NCBI GenBank assembly: GCA_963775445.1
Contig: CAVZIT010000004.1
Location: 248,001-312,000, forward strand
Length of the DNA stretch: 64,000 nucleotides
Direction: 5' to 3'
Origin: Dokdonella_A sp963775445
Lineage (GTDB): Bacteria; Pseudomonadota; Gammaproteobacteria; Xanthomonadales; Rhodanobacteraceae
Shown here: piece by piece, positions 1-8,534 of the stretch
Layout of the letters: each line of letters begins with the position of its first letter
How positions within the stretch are numbered: the stretch's first letter is position 1
The notes under the pieces: model-generated
The model's database searches: none
What the model was told of the DNA's origin: nothing
Seen by the model: only the letters and a program-made list of their open reading frames with translations
Made by a program: the position numbers and the translations under genes

Positions 1-1656
1 CTTTGGCAGGAGACCGGCGATCGCGATCTCGCGTGCGATGACCTGCGTGCGCGCTTGGCTGCAGGCGAAAAGCTTGCCTTTGCCGACATCGAATCGGCGT
101 GGAACGACACCCGCGTGACATCCGATTGCGAACGCTTGTTCGCCGCGGCGAAAAGCGGCGGCATTCTCGACGACGCACGAATCAGCGCGCGCGTGCACAC
201 GGCCGCGGCTGCGGGCCACGCCGAGACCGTCGCGGCTCTGGCGCGATTACTCGATGGCGACCAACGCGCGGCCGCCGATAACATCGCAGCCCTCCTCGCT
301 GATCCTGCCAAGACTCTCCGCGAGGCCAATGCGTGGCCGGATACCGCAGTCAACCGCGAGGCGATCGCACTCGGTCTCGCCCGACTCGCACGTAAAGACA
401 CGGATGCCGCGGAAACATCATGGGCAACGTTTGAAGATCGCTTGGACTTCAGCACGGCGCAGAAAAACCAGGTGCTGCACGCGCTGGCCCTCTACCGCGC
501 CGCGTCCTACGCGCCGAACGCGTTGGCCCGACTCAAGGCATTGCCCGTCGCCGCCAACGACAACACCACGCGGGCATGGCATGTGCGCGTTGCGATCGCC
601 ACGTCCAATTGGAGCGAAGCGCTCGTTGCACTGGATGAGTTGGGCGACGAGCAGAAGATCGACACGCGCTGGCGTTATCTGCGCGCACGCGTGTTGGTGA
701 AACTTGGCCGCAAGGACGAGGCCACGCCGATTTTCGTGGCGCTTGCCCGCGAGCCCGACTACTACGGATTCCTTGCAGCGGACTGGATTTCGCAGGATTA
801 CTCGATCTGCCCCGACACGCTGGCTATCGATCCCGCGATCGAGAAATCACTTGCGCGGCAGCCCGATCTGGATCGCGCGTTCGAGTTTCATGCGCTCGAC
901 ATGCAACCCGATGCGCGCCGCGAGTGGAACTTCGCGATGGAGAAGCTCGATCCAGACCAGCGACACATCGCCGCGGATCTTGCCTATCGCCGCGGTTGGT
1001 ACGATCGCGCCGTATTCGCGTTCTCGGCGGATGCGGATACGCGCAAGCTTTATGACCGGCGCTTTCCGCTCGCCATGAAACCGCAGGTGGTTCGTGCCTC
1101 GCGCAGCGCAGGCATCGATCCGGCCTGGGCCTACGCGATCATTCGCGCTGAAAGCGCCTGGATGACCGATGCGCGCTCGGGCGCCGACGCTTACGGCCTC
1201 ATGCAGTTGTTGCCGAGCGTCGCCAAACAGCTCGCGCGCCAGGAGAAGTTGACCTGGGGTGGTCCGCGCGATCTGTTCGACCCGTCGCTCAACGTGCGAC
1301 TCGGTACAAGCTACATGGCACAGATGGCGAATGATTACGACGGCAGTCCGTGGCTCGCGAGCGCCGCGTACAATGCGGGCAAACGTCCGCTCGCGCGTTG
1401 GCTCGATGCAAGAGGTGATCTCGCTCCGGACTTGTTCATCGAAACCATTCCGTATCACGAGACGCGCGATTACGTTTCACGCGTGCTGGCTTTCAGCGTG
1501 GTTTACGACTGGCGCTTGAACGGCAAGGTGGTGCCACTGGCCGCGCGCATGCCGCCGATCGGCCAGCGTTACCATCCACCGACGCCGGGCACGGCCCGAA
1601 AGGACGTAAGCTGTGTGGCAGCAGCGGATGCGGCGCCCGGCGCGGACTTGCGCTGA
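1..1656 (+). CDS. slt: Soluble lytic murein transglycosylase (Slt70-like), 5' truncated by the window edge
   Basis: Cleaves the MurNAc-GlcNAc bond of peptidoglycan in the periplasm, releasing 1,6-anhydromuropeptides. The frame is open from base 1, so the N-terminus and signal peptide lie outside the window. About 550 codons remain. The first two thirds are an alpha-helical superhelix typical of Slt70. The last ~170 residues are the lysozyme-like SLT domain, with the catalytic glutamate in the AIIRAESAW motif (codon 1150-1152), then GLMQLLPS and the AAYNAGKRP motif expected of the family. A TTG at 55 is only an internal codon, not a start. It is followed by ~230 bp without a gene and then an SDR gene on the same strand. 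Family assignment is firm. Confidence 0.93.
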   Translation, partial: LWQETGDRDLACDDLRARLAAGEKLAFADIESAWNDTRVTSDCERLFAAAKSGGILDDARISARVHTAAAAGHAETVAALARLLDGDQRAAADNIAALLADPAKTLREANAWPDTAVNREAIALGLARLARKDTDAAETSWATFEDRLDFSTAQKNQVLHALALYRAASYAPNALARLKALPVAANDNTTRAWHVRVAIATSNWSEALVALDELGDEQKIDTRWRYLRARVLVKLGRKDEATPIFVALAREPDYYGFLAADWISQDYSICPDTLAIDPAIEKSLARQPDLDRAFEFHALDMQPDARREWNFAMEKLDPDQRHIAADLAYRRGWYDRAVFAFSADADTRKLYDRRFPLAMKPQVVRASRSAGIDPAWAYAIIRAESAWMTDARSGADAYGLMQLLPSVAKQLARQEKLTWGGPRDLFDPSLNVRLGTSYMAQMANDYDGSPWLASAAYNAGKRPLARWLDARGDLAPDLFIETIPYHETRDYVSRVLAFSVVYDWRLNGKVVPLAARMPPIGQRYHPPTPGTARKDVSCVAAADAAPGADLR

Positions 1657-1888
1657 TCCGCGACACTTTCACGAATTGCACCATCGAGGCTGGTAGGATT
1701 TCGCGATCGGTTGGTCAGCAAGGGCTTTTCAGCCGCTCGAAGCATGTGACAGGACCGCACACAGTCGCTCCAGCATCTGATCGAATTGGGGCGGCATGTG
1801 CGGGCGTGGCACGCGCACAGCGATCGACACGTGCCGTGAGCGGCTGTTGCGCATCTTGCCCATTGCGTTCACTGGCCAGGAGGCCGGC

Positions 1889-2836
1889 ATGACCCCGCAG
1901 CGCATCGTCATACTCGGCGGCACAGGATTCCTCGGCAGCGTGCTGCTGCAGCGGCTCAGCGCGCAGGGCCACTCCATTCGTGTGCTCACGCGCAACCGCG
2001 AGAAGCATCGTGGGCTGGCCGTGTTGCCACGCGTCACGCTGGTCAATGCCGATGTGCACGCGCGCGAGCGTCTGGCGCGGCATTTCGGCAAAGCCGATTG
2101 TGTCATCAATCTCGTCGGTATCCTCAACGAGCGCGGCTCGGATGGCGCCGGATTCCGACGCGCCCACGTGGAGTTGGTGGCGAGCATCATCGCCGCCTGC
2201 CGAATCGCCGGCGTACCGCGCCTCTTGCAGATGAGCGCTTTGCGCGCAGGCGAAGGCGACAGTCATTATCTGCAAACGCGCGGCGAGGCCGAGGATCTGG
2301 TGCGCAATTCCCGGTTGGCCTGGACGATCTTTCGTCCATCGGTGATATTCGGCCAAAACGACGGCTTGTTCTTCCGTTTCGCCAAATTGTTGCGCTTCAT
2401 TCCGCTGCTGCCGCTGGCTCGCGCCCGCGCGCGATTCGCACCTGTATATGTCGGCGATGTCGCCGAAGCATTTGCACGTGCGCTGGTGCATCCGGGCACG
2501 GCGGAGCACACGTACGAATTGTTCGGCCCACGCGCCATCACACTCGGCGAGATCGTGCGCTGGAGCGCCCGTCTGATCGGCAAGCGTCGATGGGTCGTGC
2601 CGTTGCCGGATTTCCTCGGCTTCCTGCAGGCGTGCATGGGTGAATGGTTGCCGGGGAAACCGATTTCGCGCGACAATTTCCGCTCGCTCAAACTGGATTC
2701 GATCGGCGACGTCGATGGACTCGCCGCGCTCGGAATCGTCGCGACGCCGATGGAGTTCATCATGCCGGCGCTGTTCGCGTCCGCGAGCGATCGCCAGGCA
2801 CGATACGACATTTTTCGCGAGCAGCACCAGCGCTGA
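1889..2836 (+). CDS. NAD(P)-binding SDR, complex I NDUFA9-subunit-like
   Basis: A 315-residue atypical short-chain dehydrogenase/epimerase-fold protein. Residues 5-20 hold the nucleotide-binding loop VILGGTGFLG. The pattern GILNERG, RLLQMSALRA and TIFRPSVIFG is typical of bacterial homologues of the NDUFA9 accessory subunit of complex I, whose substrate is not established in bacteria. I chose the ATG at 1889 because an AGGAGG-like site (1878-1883) precedes it and the Rossmann fold begins at residue 5. The open frame runs further upstream to 1796 without a sensible N-terminus. It lies just upstream of cca on the same strand, an order seen in other Xanthomonadales. The enzymatic role is unknown. 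Confidence 0.85.
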   Translation: MTPQRIVILGGTGFLGSVLLQRLSAQGHSIRVLTRNREKHRGLAVLPRVTLVNADVHARERLARHFGKADCVINLVGILNERGSDGAGFRRAHVELVASIIAACRIAGVPRLLQMSALRAGEGDSHYLQTRGEAEDLVRNSRLAWTIFRPSVIFGQNDGLFFRFAKLLRFIPLLPLARARARFAPVYVGDVAEAFARALVHPGTAEHTYELFGPRAITLGEIVRWSARLIGKRRWVVPLPDFLGFLQACMGEWLPGKPISRDNFRSLKLDSIGDVDGLAALGIVATPMEFIMPALFASASDRQARYDIFREQHQR

Positions 2837-2871
2837 GTCAGGTCGCAGCGCGTACTCAATTCCTGCGCACC

Positions 2872-2952
2872 CTGAGCGCAAGCCCGAAGGGCTTAAGTCG
2901 AGGCGTCCGCCGCACGAGCACTTCGACTTCGCGCCTGCGGCGCTACGCTCAG
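2872..2952. repeat. Nested imperfect inverted repeat upstream of cca
   Basis: In the 210-bp gap before cca, CTGAGCG (2872-2878) pairs with CGCTCAG (2946-2952), and AAGTCGA (2895-2901) pairs with TCGACTT (2923-2929). A small hairpin, GCCC-GAA-GGGC (2882-2892), sits in the left arm. The whole could fold into an ~80-nt branched stem. It resembles the dispersed palindromic elements common in Xanthomonadales intergenic DNA. No second full copy was noticed in this window, so repeat-family membership is an inference. Confidence 0.45.
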
Positions 2953-3045
2953 CGCCAACGGTGACGGGTGTTGCGGCCTGCCGCAAGAACCGATCCGAAG
3001 CATGCGCCGAAACCGGCGCCGCAACGCCTCTGGCACAATGCGCGC

Positions 3046-4273
3046 ATGCAAATCTACCTGGTCGGCGGCGCAGTCCGCGATCGGCTGCTTGGTCGGCCTG
3101 TGATCGATCGCGACCATGTCGTGGTCGGCGCGACGCTCGAGGAAATGCTGCGCTGCGGCTACCGCCCGATCGGCAAGGATTTCCCGGTTTTCCTGCACCC
3201 GGATACGCAGGAGGAATACGCTCTCGCGCGCGTCGAGCGCAAGAGCGGGCGCGGTTATCATGGATTTGAATTCCAGGCCGATGAACAGGTCACGCTGGAG
3301 CAGGATCTCGCGCGTCGCGACCTCACCATCAACGCGATGGCCGAGGATGCCGATGGTCGGTTGATCGATCCGTTCGATGGCGCGCGAGATCTGGAGAACC
3401 GCGTGCTGCGACATGTCGCGCCGGCATTTGTCGAAGATCCGGTGCGGGTACTTCGAGTCGCGCGTTTTGCGGCGCGCTACGCGTCGCTCGGGTTTCGCGT
3501 TGCCGACGAGACGCTCGCTTTGATGGGCCAAATGGTCGCGGACGGCGAGGTCGATCACCTGGTCGCCGAACGTGTCTGGGCCGAAACGCGCAAGGCGCTG
3601 TCCGAGCCGCAGCCGTCGGCTTTCTTGAAAACCCTGCGGGCTTGCGGCGCGCTCGAAGTGCTGTTCCCCGAGTTGGATGCGCTCTACGGCGTGCCGCAAT
3701 CGCCCAAACACCATCCTGAAATCGATACCGGTGTGCATGTCGAGTTGGTACTCGACATGGCGGCGCGCATCGCGCCCGGCGACGATCTCGTCGGGTTTTG
3801 CGCGCTTACGCACGATCTCGGCAAAGCACTGACGCCCGCCGACGAGTTGCCGAGACATATCGCCCATGAAGCCCGCGGTGTCGCACCGTTGCGCGAACTC
3901 GCGATGCGCCTGCGCGTGCCCGCCGAACATGCAGCCTTGGCTGAGCTGGTTTGTCGTTCTGCATCTCAATGCGCATCGCGCGCTCGAATTGCGCCCGGAA
4001 ACCGTGCTCAAGCTGCTTGAGCAGCTCGATAGCTTGCGTCGGCCCGAGCGACTGGATGTGTTCCTCAAGGCGTGTGAAGCCGACAAGCGGGGGCGCCCCG
4101 GTTACGAGGACGCCGCGTATCCGCAGGGCGCGTATCTGCACAGTGCCTGCGCGGCGGCGCGCGCGGTGACGGCCGCTCCGTTCTTGGCCGACGGTCTGTC
4201 AGGAACCGCTATCGGCGACGCCATGCGGCGCGAACGTATCGGGGCCATTTCGAAACTGATCAAACCCGCTTAG
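3046..4273 (+). pseudogene. cca: CCA tRNA nucleotidyltransferase, interrupted by a single-base frameshift
   Basis: Adds or repairs the 3' CCA end of tRNAs. The ATG at 3046 gives MQIYLVGGAVRD, with the nucleotidyltransferase signature and RRDLTINAMA following, then an HD-type domain (HHPEIDTGVH, THDLGK). Near 3955-3959 the frame is lost: the first frame runs on to a stop at 4018-4020 with unrelated sequence, while the expected continuation (HLNAHRALELRPE onward, PERLDVFLKACEAD) lies in the next frame and ends at 4273. Removing one base restores an approximately 408-residue protein, close to the 412 of E. coli Cca. Because Cca matters for tRNA maturation and everything else is intact, a consensus error is at least as likely as true inactivation. 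Confidence 0.85.
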
Positions 4274-4349
4274 CAATTTGGCATCGGGCGATGACCGCGG
4301 TGGCGAACGCCGATCGTCCAGGCGCCTGCCTGGTTGCGAGGCATTGGAA

Positions 4350-5111
4350 TCATTCGCGCGCCGCGCGCCAGCGGTAGGCGATCTCGCCGACGAGTTCATG
4401 GAGTACCGCGTCGGTGCGGACCACGGCGCCGCCGCGTGGCAGCACATCGGCGAATTCGCGAATGGGCGTGGCGCGAAAATCGACCGGGTCGGGGCAGACC
4501 TCGAAGCCGGCAGCGCGAAACGCGATCAGCGCGCGAGGCATGTGCAGCGCGGAAGTGACCAGCCAGATCCTCCGAGGCACCGCGGGCAGCAGGGCGCGCA
4601 CATACGCGGCATTCTGCCAGGTCGTCTGCGCGCGGATCTCGGTGCGGATCGCGGCGGCGGAAACGCCGAGGCGGCGTGCCAGCGCCGCCATCAACGTGCT
4701 TTCGGCGATGCTGTTGCCTGGATCAGTGCCGCCGGTGATCACCAATTCAGCGTCTTGTTGCTGGCGCAGGAGGTCCGCCGCGCCAATTGTCCGTTGGGTG
4801 CTGGCGTCGTTCAGCGCGCCAATGTCGTCCGATTCGTGTGGCACGCGTCGGTTGCCGCCAGCGAGCAGCACGATCGTCGTCGGAAAGGGTGCCGTGCATA
4901 TCGGTATTGCGGCAGCGCGCCGCTCCTCGAATGCGATTAGTGCATTGGCGGCGGCCGGCGTGGCGAGCACGATGCACAACAGATCGAGCGCGAGACCGGC
5001 AATCCATAACGCTCGCGGCAGGCGTCTTCGCAGTAGCCAAAGGACAAGCGTCAGCAGCAGGCCGAAACCCAGCGGGGACAGCACGGTATCGATCAGCCAA
5101 TTCGGCAGCAT
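4350..5111 (-). CDS. YdcF/ElyC-family (DUF218) envelope protein
   Basis: A 253-residue inner-membrane protein with two N-terminal hydrophobic segments (about residues 10-30 and 36-60) followed by a DUF218 domain facing the periplasm. The motifs PTTIVLLAGGNRR, ELVITGGTDPGNSIAEST and RIWLVTSALHMPRA are diagnostic. ElyC homologues affect cell-wall precursor and enterobacterial common antigen metabolism, but the reaction is not settled. The start at 5111 is chosen because GAGGA lies just upstream and the first membrane segment follows. It begins 13 bp after the midA stop, so the two are probably co-transcribed. Confidence 0.85.
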   Translation of the reverse strand: MLPNWLIDTVLSPLGFGLLLTLVLWLLRRRLPRALWIAGLALDLLCIVLATPAAANALIAFEERRAAAIPICTAPFPTTIVLLAGGNRRVPHESDDIGALNDASTQRTIGAADLLRQQQDAELVITGGTDPGNSIAESTLMAALARRLGVSAAAIRTEIRAQTTWQNAAYVRALLPAVPRRIWLVTSALHMPRALIAFRAAGFEVCPDPVDFRATPIREFADVLPRGGAVVRTDAVLHELVGEIAYRWRAARE

Positions 5112-5124
5112 GATGCAGCGATCC

Positions 5125-6303
5125 TCACAAACGGCGCGACAGGTCGACGCTGCGCAAACCCGACAACGCATTCTCGACGCCGCGTGCGAATGCGATAGCC
5201 TGGAAGCGCTCGCCCATGTCGCTCGGCAATGTCAGCCGTTTGGCTTCGGCGACGACCTGCAGGCGGGCGCTTTCGGCGAGGTCCTGCGCGTCTTCGATCA
5301 ATGCCGGCAGACCGCTCGCGAGCAGAAACTGCCCCTGCGGCGCATAGCCGACGAAGTCGAAACCGGCGGCGACGCCAGCTTCCGCCAGCGCCGTGAAATC
5401 GACGAACGCGGAAATGTCCTGAAGGCCCGGCAGAATCAGCGGATCGGCCTGCGCGCGATGTCGGTAGTGGCATACCAGCGTGCCATCATTGCGCTCGGGG
5501 AGATAGTACTCGCGGCGCGGATAGCCGTAATCGACGAACAAGGCAACGCCGACCTTCAACGAGCCCATGATCGCGGCAATCCAGTACGGCAGCTGCGGCA
5601 AGATTTCCGACCGGTACCCATCGCCGAATGGTGCGTCGAGACCGCGCTCGACTTGACGAACCGCGCTGGCGACCAGCGTGTCGGCGGGTCGATCCGTGCG
5701 CTCGAACCCCTCGCCGCCGATGATCACGTGCTCCTCGAAAACCTCGCCGTTGCGAATGGCAAAGCGCGTCACGGGCAGCGCATCGACGACTTCGTTGGCG
5801 AACAGCACGCCTCGCCACGCGCTTTCGGGCGGGCAATCGATCCATTCGACGCGGTCCATCAGGGGTCTTTCCAGCGTCGCCTCGAGGCGCGCGCGCTGGC
5901 GGTCGCGCAGATCCGCGCTGGGCTCGAGGATCGCATAGCGCCGCGGAAGCGCATCGAGTGTCGCGAGCTTGCCCAGACAAACCTGCGCAAATGCGCCGCT
6001 GCCCCCGCCGATTTCGACGAAATCCGCTGGCGGCCGCAGCTCGCGCAAAACCGGTGCGAGGCTCGTGGCAATCGTTGCCGCGAACAACGAACCGAGTTCG
6101 GGTGCCGTGACGAAATCGCCGCCGATACCGAACTTGCTCGATCCGGCGCTGTAGTAGCCGAGTCCCGGCGCATAGAGACAGCGTTCCATGAAGCGCGAGA
6201 ATGGCATCGGTCCCGCCACTTCGATCTCGGCACGGATCGCGGCGGCGAGCGCATCCGAAAGCGCTCGCTGGTCACTGCCGGGTGCGGGCAACGCAACACT
6301 CAT
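5125..6303 (-). CDS. MidA/NDUFAF7-family SAM-dependent methyltransferase (DUF185)
   Basis: A 392-residue class I methyltransferase of the family that includes human NDUFAF7 (MidA), an arginine methyltransferase needed for complex I assembly. Visible hallmarks are GPMPFSRFMERCLYAPGLGYY near the N-terminus, GGDFVTAPELGSLF, the SAM loop EIGGGSGAFA and LFANEVVDALP. The start at 6303 (MSVALPAPG) is followed at once by conserved sequence, whereas the longer open frame to 6600 has no family similarity. It lies back to back with the pteridine reductase gene at 6382, so the 78-bp gap should hold divergent promoters. ElyC follows downstream. Bacterial substrate not known. Confidence 0.9.
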   Translation of the reverse strand: MSVALPAPGSDQRALSDALAAAIRAEIEVAGPMPFSRFMERCLYAPGLGYYSAGSSKFGIGGDFVTAPELGSLFAATIATSLAPVLRELRPPADFVEIGGGSGAFAQVCLGKLATLDALPRRYAILEPSADLRDRQRARLEATLERPLMDRVEWIDCPPESAWRGVLFANEVVDALPVTRFAIRNGEVFEEHVIIGGEGFERTDRPADTLVASAVRQVERGLDAPFGDGYRSEILPQLPYWIAAIMGSLKVGVALFVDYGYPRREYYLPERNDGTLVCHYRHRAQADPLILPGLQDISAFVDFTALAEAGVAAGFDFVGYAPQGQFLLASGLPALIEDAQDLAESARLQVVAEAKRLTLPSDMGERFQAIAFARGVENALSGLRSVDLSRRL

Positions 6304-6381
6304 GCTGGCTCGCCACGGCAAACTGCGGCACTCTCGCACGGAACGGATCGTACAGAATAGCGACGCAGCCGGAGAACGCCA

Positions 6382-7131
6382 ATGTCCGAACATGCCAACG
6401 CTCGTCCCGTCGCGTTGATCACCGGCGCCGCGAGAAGGGTCGGCGCGGTCATTGCGCGTCGGCTGCACGCAGCAGGTTACGACGTCGCTGTGCACTGCCG
6501 GCACTCGCGCGCCGAGCGCGACGCGTTGATCAGCGAACTCGAGCAGACACGCGCGGAAAGCACCCTTGCGCTCGATGCAGACCTTGCCGACAGCGCGCAA
6601 TTACCCGGCCTCATCGCGGCAACTGTGGATCGCTTCGGTCGGCTGGACGCCCTGATCAACAATGCATCGAGCTTTCATCCAACGCCGATCGGATCGGTTA
6701 CGCCGGATCAGTGGGAAGACCTGATGGCGACGAATGCGCGCGCGCCGTTCTTCCTGGCCCAGGCAGCGGCGCCTCATCTTGCGGCGCGCCGCGGCGCGAT
6801 CGTGAATCTGACGGATATCTATGCCGACAGACCACTGCCGAATCACAGCGTGTACTGCATGGCCAAGGCTGCACTTGCGACGATGACCCGTTCGCTTGCG
6901 GTGGACCTCGGTCCCGAAGTTCGCGTCAACGCGATCGCGCCGGGCGCGGTGCTGTGGCCCGAATCGGGCAAGGAGTCCGCCGAGCGCGAGCGCCTGATCG
7001 CACGCACGCCGCTCAAGCGAGTCGGCGCGCCGGATGACGTCGCGGGAGCTGTGCTGTGGTTGCTGCGTGACGCGTCGTTCGTGACCGGCGAGATCGTTCG
7101 CGTGGACGGCGGTCGCTCGCTCGCGATGTGA
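6382..7131 (+). CDS. Pteridine reductase-type SDR (FolM/PTR1-like)
   Basis: A 249-residue NADPH-dependent short-chain dehydrogenase. The cofactor loop is TGAARRVG (residues 14-21), the arginine-rich variant that marks pteridine reductases, followed by NNAS, the YCMAK catalytic pair (YxxxK) and RVNAIAPGAVLWP. Family members reduce dihydrobiopterin, dihydrofolate or dihydromonapterin. Its closeness to folK and folB on the opposite strand supports a pterin or folate role. The ATG at 6382 has GGAG a few bases upstream (6371-6374). The stop at 7131 nearly abuts the decayed gene remnant that ends at 7138 on the other strand. The exact substrate cannot be told from sequence. Confidence 0.87.
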   Translation: MSEHANARPVALITGAARRVGAVIARRLHAAGYDVAVHCRHSRAERDALISELEQTRAESTLALDADLADSAQLPGLIAATVDRFGRLDALINNASSFHPTPIGSVTPDQWEDLMATNARAPFFLAQAAAPHLAARRGAIVNLTDIYADRPLPNHSVYCMAKAALATMTRSLAVDLGPEVRVNAIAPGAVLWPESGKESAERERLIARTPLKRVGAPDDVAGAVLWLLRDASFVTGEIVRVDGGRSLAM

Positions 7132-7137
7132 GCGAAC

Positions 7138-7550
7138 TCAGGCTTTGATGCAGAAAGCGTCGGCGACCAACTCGCGATCGAATCCGGGGGTCGCCTCGCC
7201 CGTCGTCGCATAACGATACAGGGCCGCCGCATAGACACGTTGCAGTGCGCTTTGGATGAGCGCAAGCAGCATCACCGAAATCGTGACGACGGCGACCACC
7301 AGGCCCGCCAACGCGATCGATTGCGATTTGGCGGCGAGCATTGCCGAATCCGGTGCCGAGAAGGACCACCACGAGGCTTGCGAGCGAGGCGACTTCGCCC
7401 ATGCCGACATTGCCCGCGAGGTTTTCGCCCCGGTTTTTCTTTATGAGTTCCGCGCTGCGCTTTACCGCATCGATCGGCCCGACATTCTGGCTGACCAGCA
7501 CGGGAACGGTCAGGAAGGTCGCGACAGTCCAGGCCACACCGAGCCTGGAC
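7138..7550 (-). pseudogene. Remnant of a DUF6159-like polytopic membrane protein (5' deleted and frameshifted)
   Basis: Read on the minus strand, the DNA immediately after the folK stop encodes LGVAWTVATFLTVPVLV, VGPIDAVKRSAELIKK and a hydrophobic stretch. After a frame change near 7345 it continues as AGLVVAVVTISVMLLAL and ends RVYAAALYRYATTG, a C-terminus I associate with DUF6159-type membrane proteins. No start or N-terminal membrane region exists upstream, where folK occupies the DNA. The gene therefore has lost its 5' half as well as its frame, which makes real decay more likely than a sequencing slip. About 135 codons of the original remain. Family naming is from memory of motifs and less certain than the decayed state. 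Confidence 0.65.
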
Positions 7551-8051
7551 TTACCGCCCTTCCTCCTCGTCAAACGCCACGCGCTCGAGCTGCGCCATGC
7601 GATCCGGGTGCGCCTGCCACATCTCTGCAAGGCGCACGCCCGTAACGGGATGGACGACCTCCGGCGCGATGTCGGCCAGCGGCTTGAGCACGAACGCCTC
7701 GTTGATCTCCTTGCGTGGAATGTCCAGATGCCCGGGCCCGTGCTGAACCCGGTCGCCGTAAAGCACGGTATCGATATCGAGCGTGCGGTCGGAAAAACGC
7801 GCCACGTCGCGCCGCCGTCCGTGACGGTCTTCAAGCGCATGCAGCCAGCGATCGAGCGTGAGCGGGTCGCGATCCGTATCGAGGCCGACGGCGAGGTTGA
7901 GGAAGTCCGGACCGTCGAATCCGACTGCCGCCGTGCGATACACGGGCGAAACGATCAACTCGCCGAACTCGGCACGCAATTCGCTCAGCGCGCGGCGCAG
8001 GTGCCGCTCTGGTTCGATGTTCGATCCGAGGCTGAGATAGGCGCGCGCCAT
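7551..8051 (-). CDS. folK: 2-amino-4-hydroxy-6-hydroxymethyldihydropteridine diphosphokinase
   Basis: Transfers pyrophosphate from ATP to 6-hydroxymethyl-7,8-dihydropterin in folate synthesis, in the cytosol. The protein is 166 residues, normal for HPPK. It begins MARAYLSLGSNIEPE, followed by SPVYRTAAVGFDGPDFLNLAV, HGRRRDVARFSDRTLDIDTVLYG (given here in pieces: HGRRRDVARFSDR and TLDIDTVLYG) and HLDIPRKEINEAFVLKPL, the nucleotide- and pterin-binding signatures. The start at 8051 is set by these motifs; the frame is open further upstream only as a shadow of folB. It lies 38 bp after folB and is probably in one operon with it. Confidence 0.95.
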   Translation of the reverse strand: MARAYLSLGSNIEPERHLRRALSELRAEFGELIVSPVYRTAAVGFDGPDFLNLAVGLDTDRDPLTLDRWLHALEDRHGRRRDVARFSDRTLDIDTVLYGDRVQHGPGHLDIPRKEINEAFVLKPLADIAPEVVHPVTGVRLAEMWQAHPDRMAQLERVAFDEEEGR

Positions 8052-8089
8052 GATGTGCCGGGCCGGCAGCGGAGCGACGAGGCGCCGGG

Positions 8090-8452
8090 TCAGCTTCGCG
8101 GCCGCTCGCCGCGTTCGATCGCGACACCAACGTTGTCCGCACTGCGCACCGCGCCAGGCTTGGACAGTTTGAGGCGCAACCAGCTCACATCGAATTCGGC
8201 CAGCACGATCTCGGCGCAGCGCTCGGCCAACGTCTCGACCAGCTGGAATTCCGACGCCTCGACATAGCCGATCAGGCGTTTGGCCACGGCCTTGTAATCG
8301 AGCGTGTCCCCGATTCGGTCGGTCGCTGCGGGACGGGTATTGTCGAATAGCATCTCGAGATCGATCGCCACGGGTTGACGGATGCGCCGCTCCCAGTCGT
8401 AGATGCCGATGACGCAGTCGATACGCAGGTTTTCGATGAAGACGGTGTCCAT
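8090..8452 (-). CDS. folB: Dihydroneopterin aldolase
   Basis: Converts 7,8-dihydroneopterin to 6-hydroxymethyl-7,8-dihydropterin and glycolaldehyde, the step before FolK. The protein has 120 residues, as usual. It starts MDTVFIENLRIDCVIGIYDWERR, here noted as the IGIYDWER signature at residues 15-22, and continues with DTLDYKAVAKRL, EFQLVETLAERCAE and a C-terminal LKLSKPGAVRSADNVGV, where the conserved lysine (KP) is seen. The start at 8452 is preferred over the longer frame to 8638, which runs through an 18-bp tandem duplication. Co-oriented with folK downstream and tsaD upstream. Confidence 0.95.
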   Translation of the reverse strand: MDTVFIENLRIDCVIGIYDWERRIRQPVAIDLEMLFDNTRPAATDRIGDTLDYKAVAKRLIGYVEASEFQLVETLAERCAEIVLAEFDVSWLRLKLSKPGAVRSADNVGVAIERGERPRS

Positions 8453-8470
8453 TCGATGATCGGTGCAATG

Positions 8471-8506
8471 AGTAATCAGGAAATCATCAGTAATCAGGAA
8501 ATCATC
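8471..8506. repeat. Perfect 18-bp tandem duplication between tsaD and folB
   Basis: The unit AGTAATCAGGAAATCATC occurs twice head to tail (8471-8488 and 8489-8506) in the short gap upstream of folB. It is AT-richer than the surroundings. It probably arose by slippage. It sits between the tsaD stop and folB start and would lie in the folB 5' leader if the two are co-transcribed. Confidence 0.85.
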
Positions 8507-8534
8507 CGTCATCGGCACGCCACCGGCAATCGGC

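Noticed and set aside
847..1458. Long minus-strand open frame inside the transglycosylase gene
   Set aside because: It is antisense to a clear Slt domain and has no recognisable protein features; GC-rich DNA gives long shadow frames.
1715..2986. 423-codon minus-strand open frame opposite the NDUFA9-like gene
   Set aside because: The plus-strand gene has unmistakable SDR motifs and a ribosome site; the minus frame is compositionally a mirror and has no known fold.
4414..6360. 648-codon plus-strand open frame opposite elyC and midA
   Set aside because: Both minus-strand genes show family motifs; the plus frame spans two genes and a gap.
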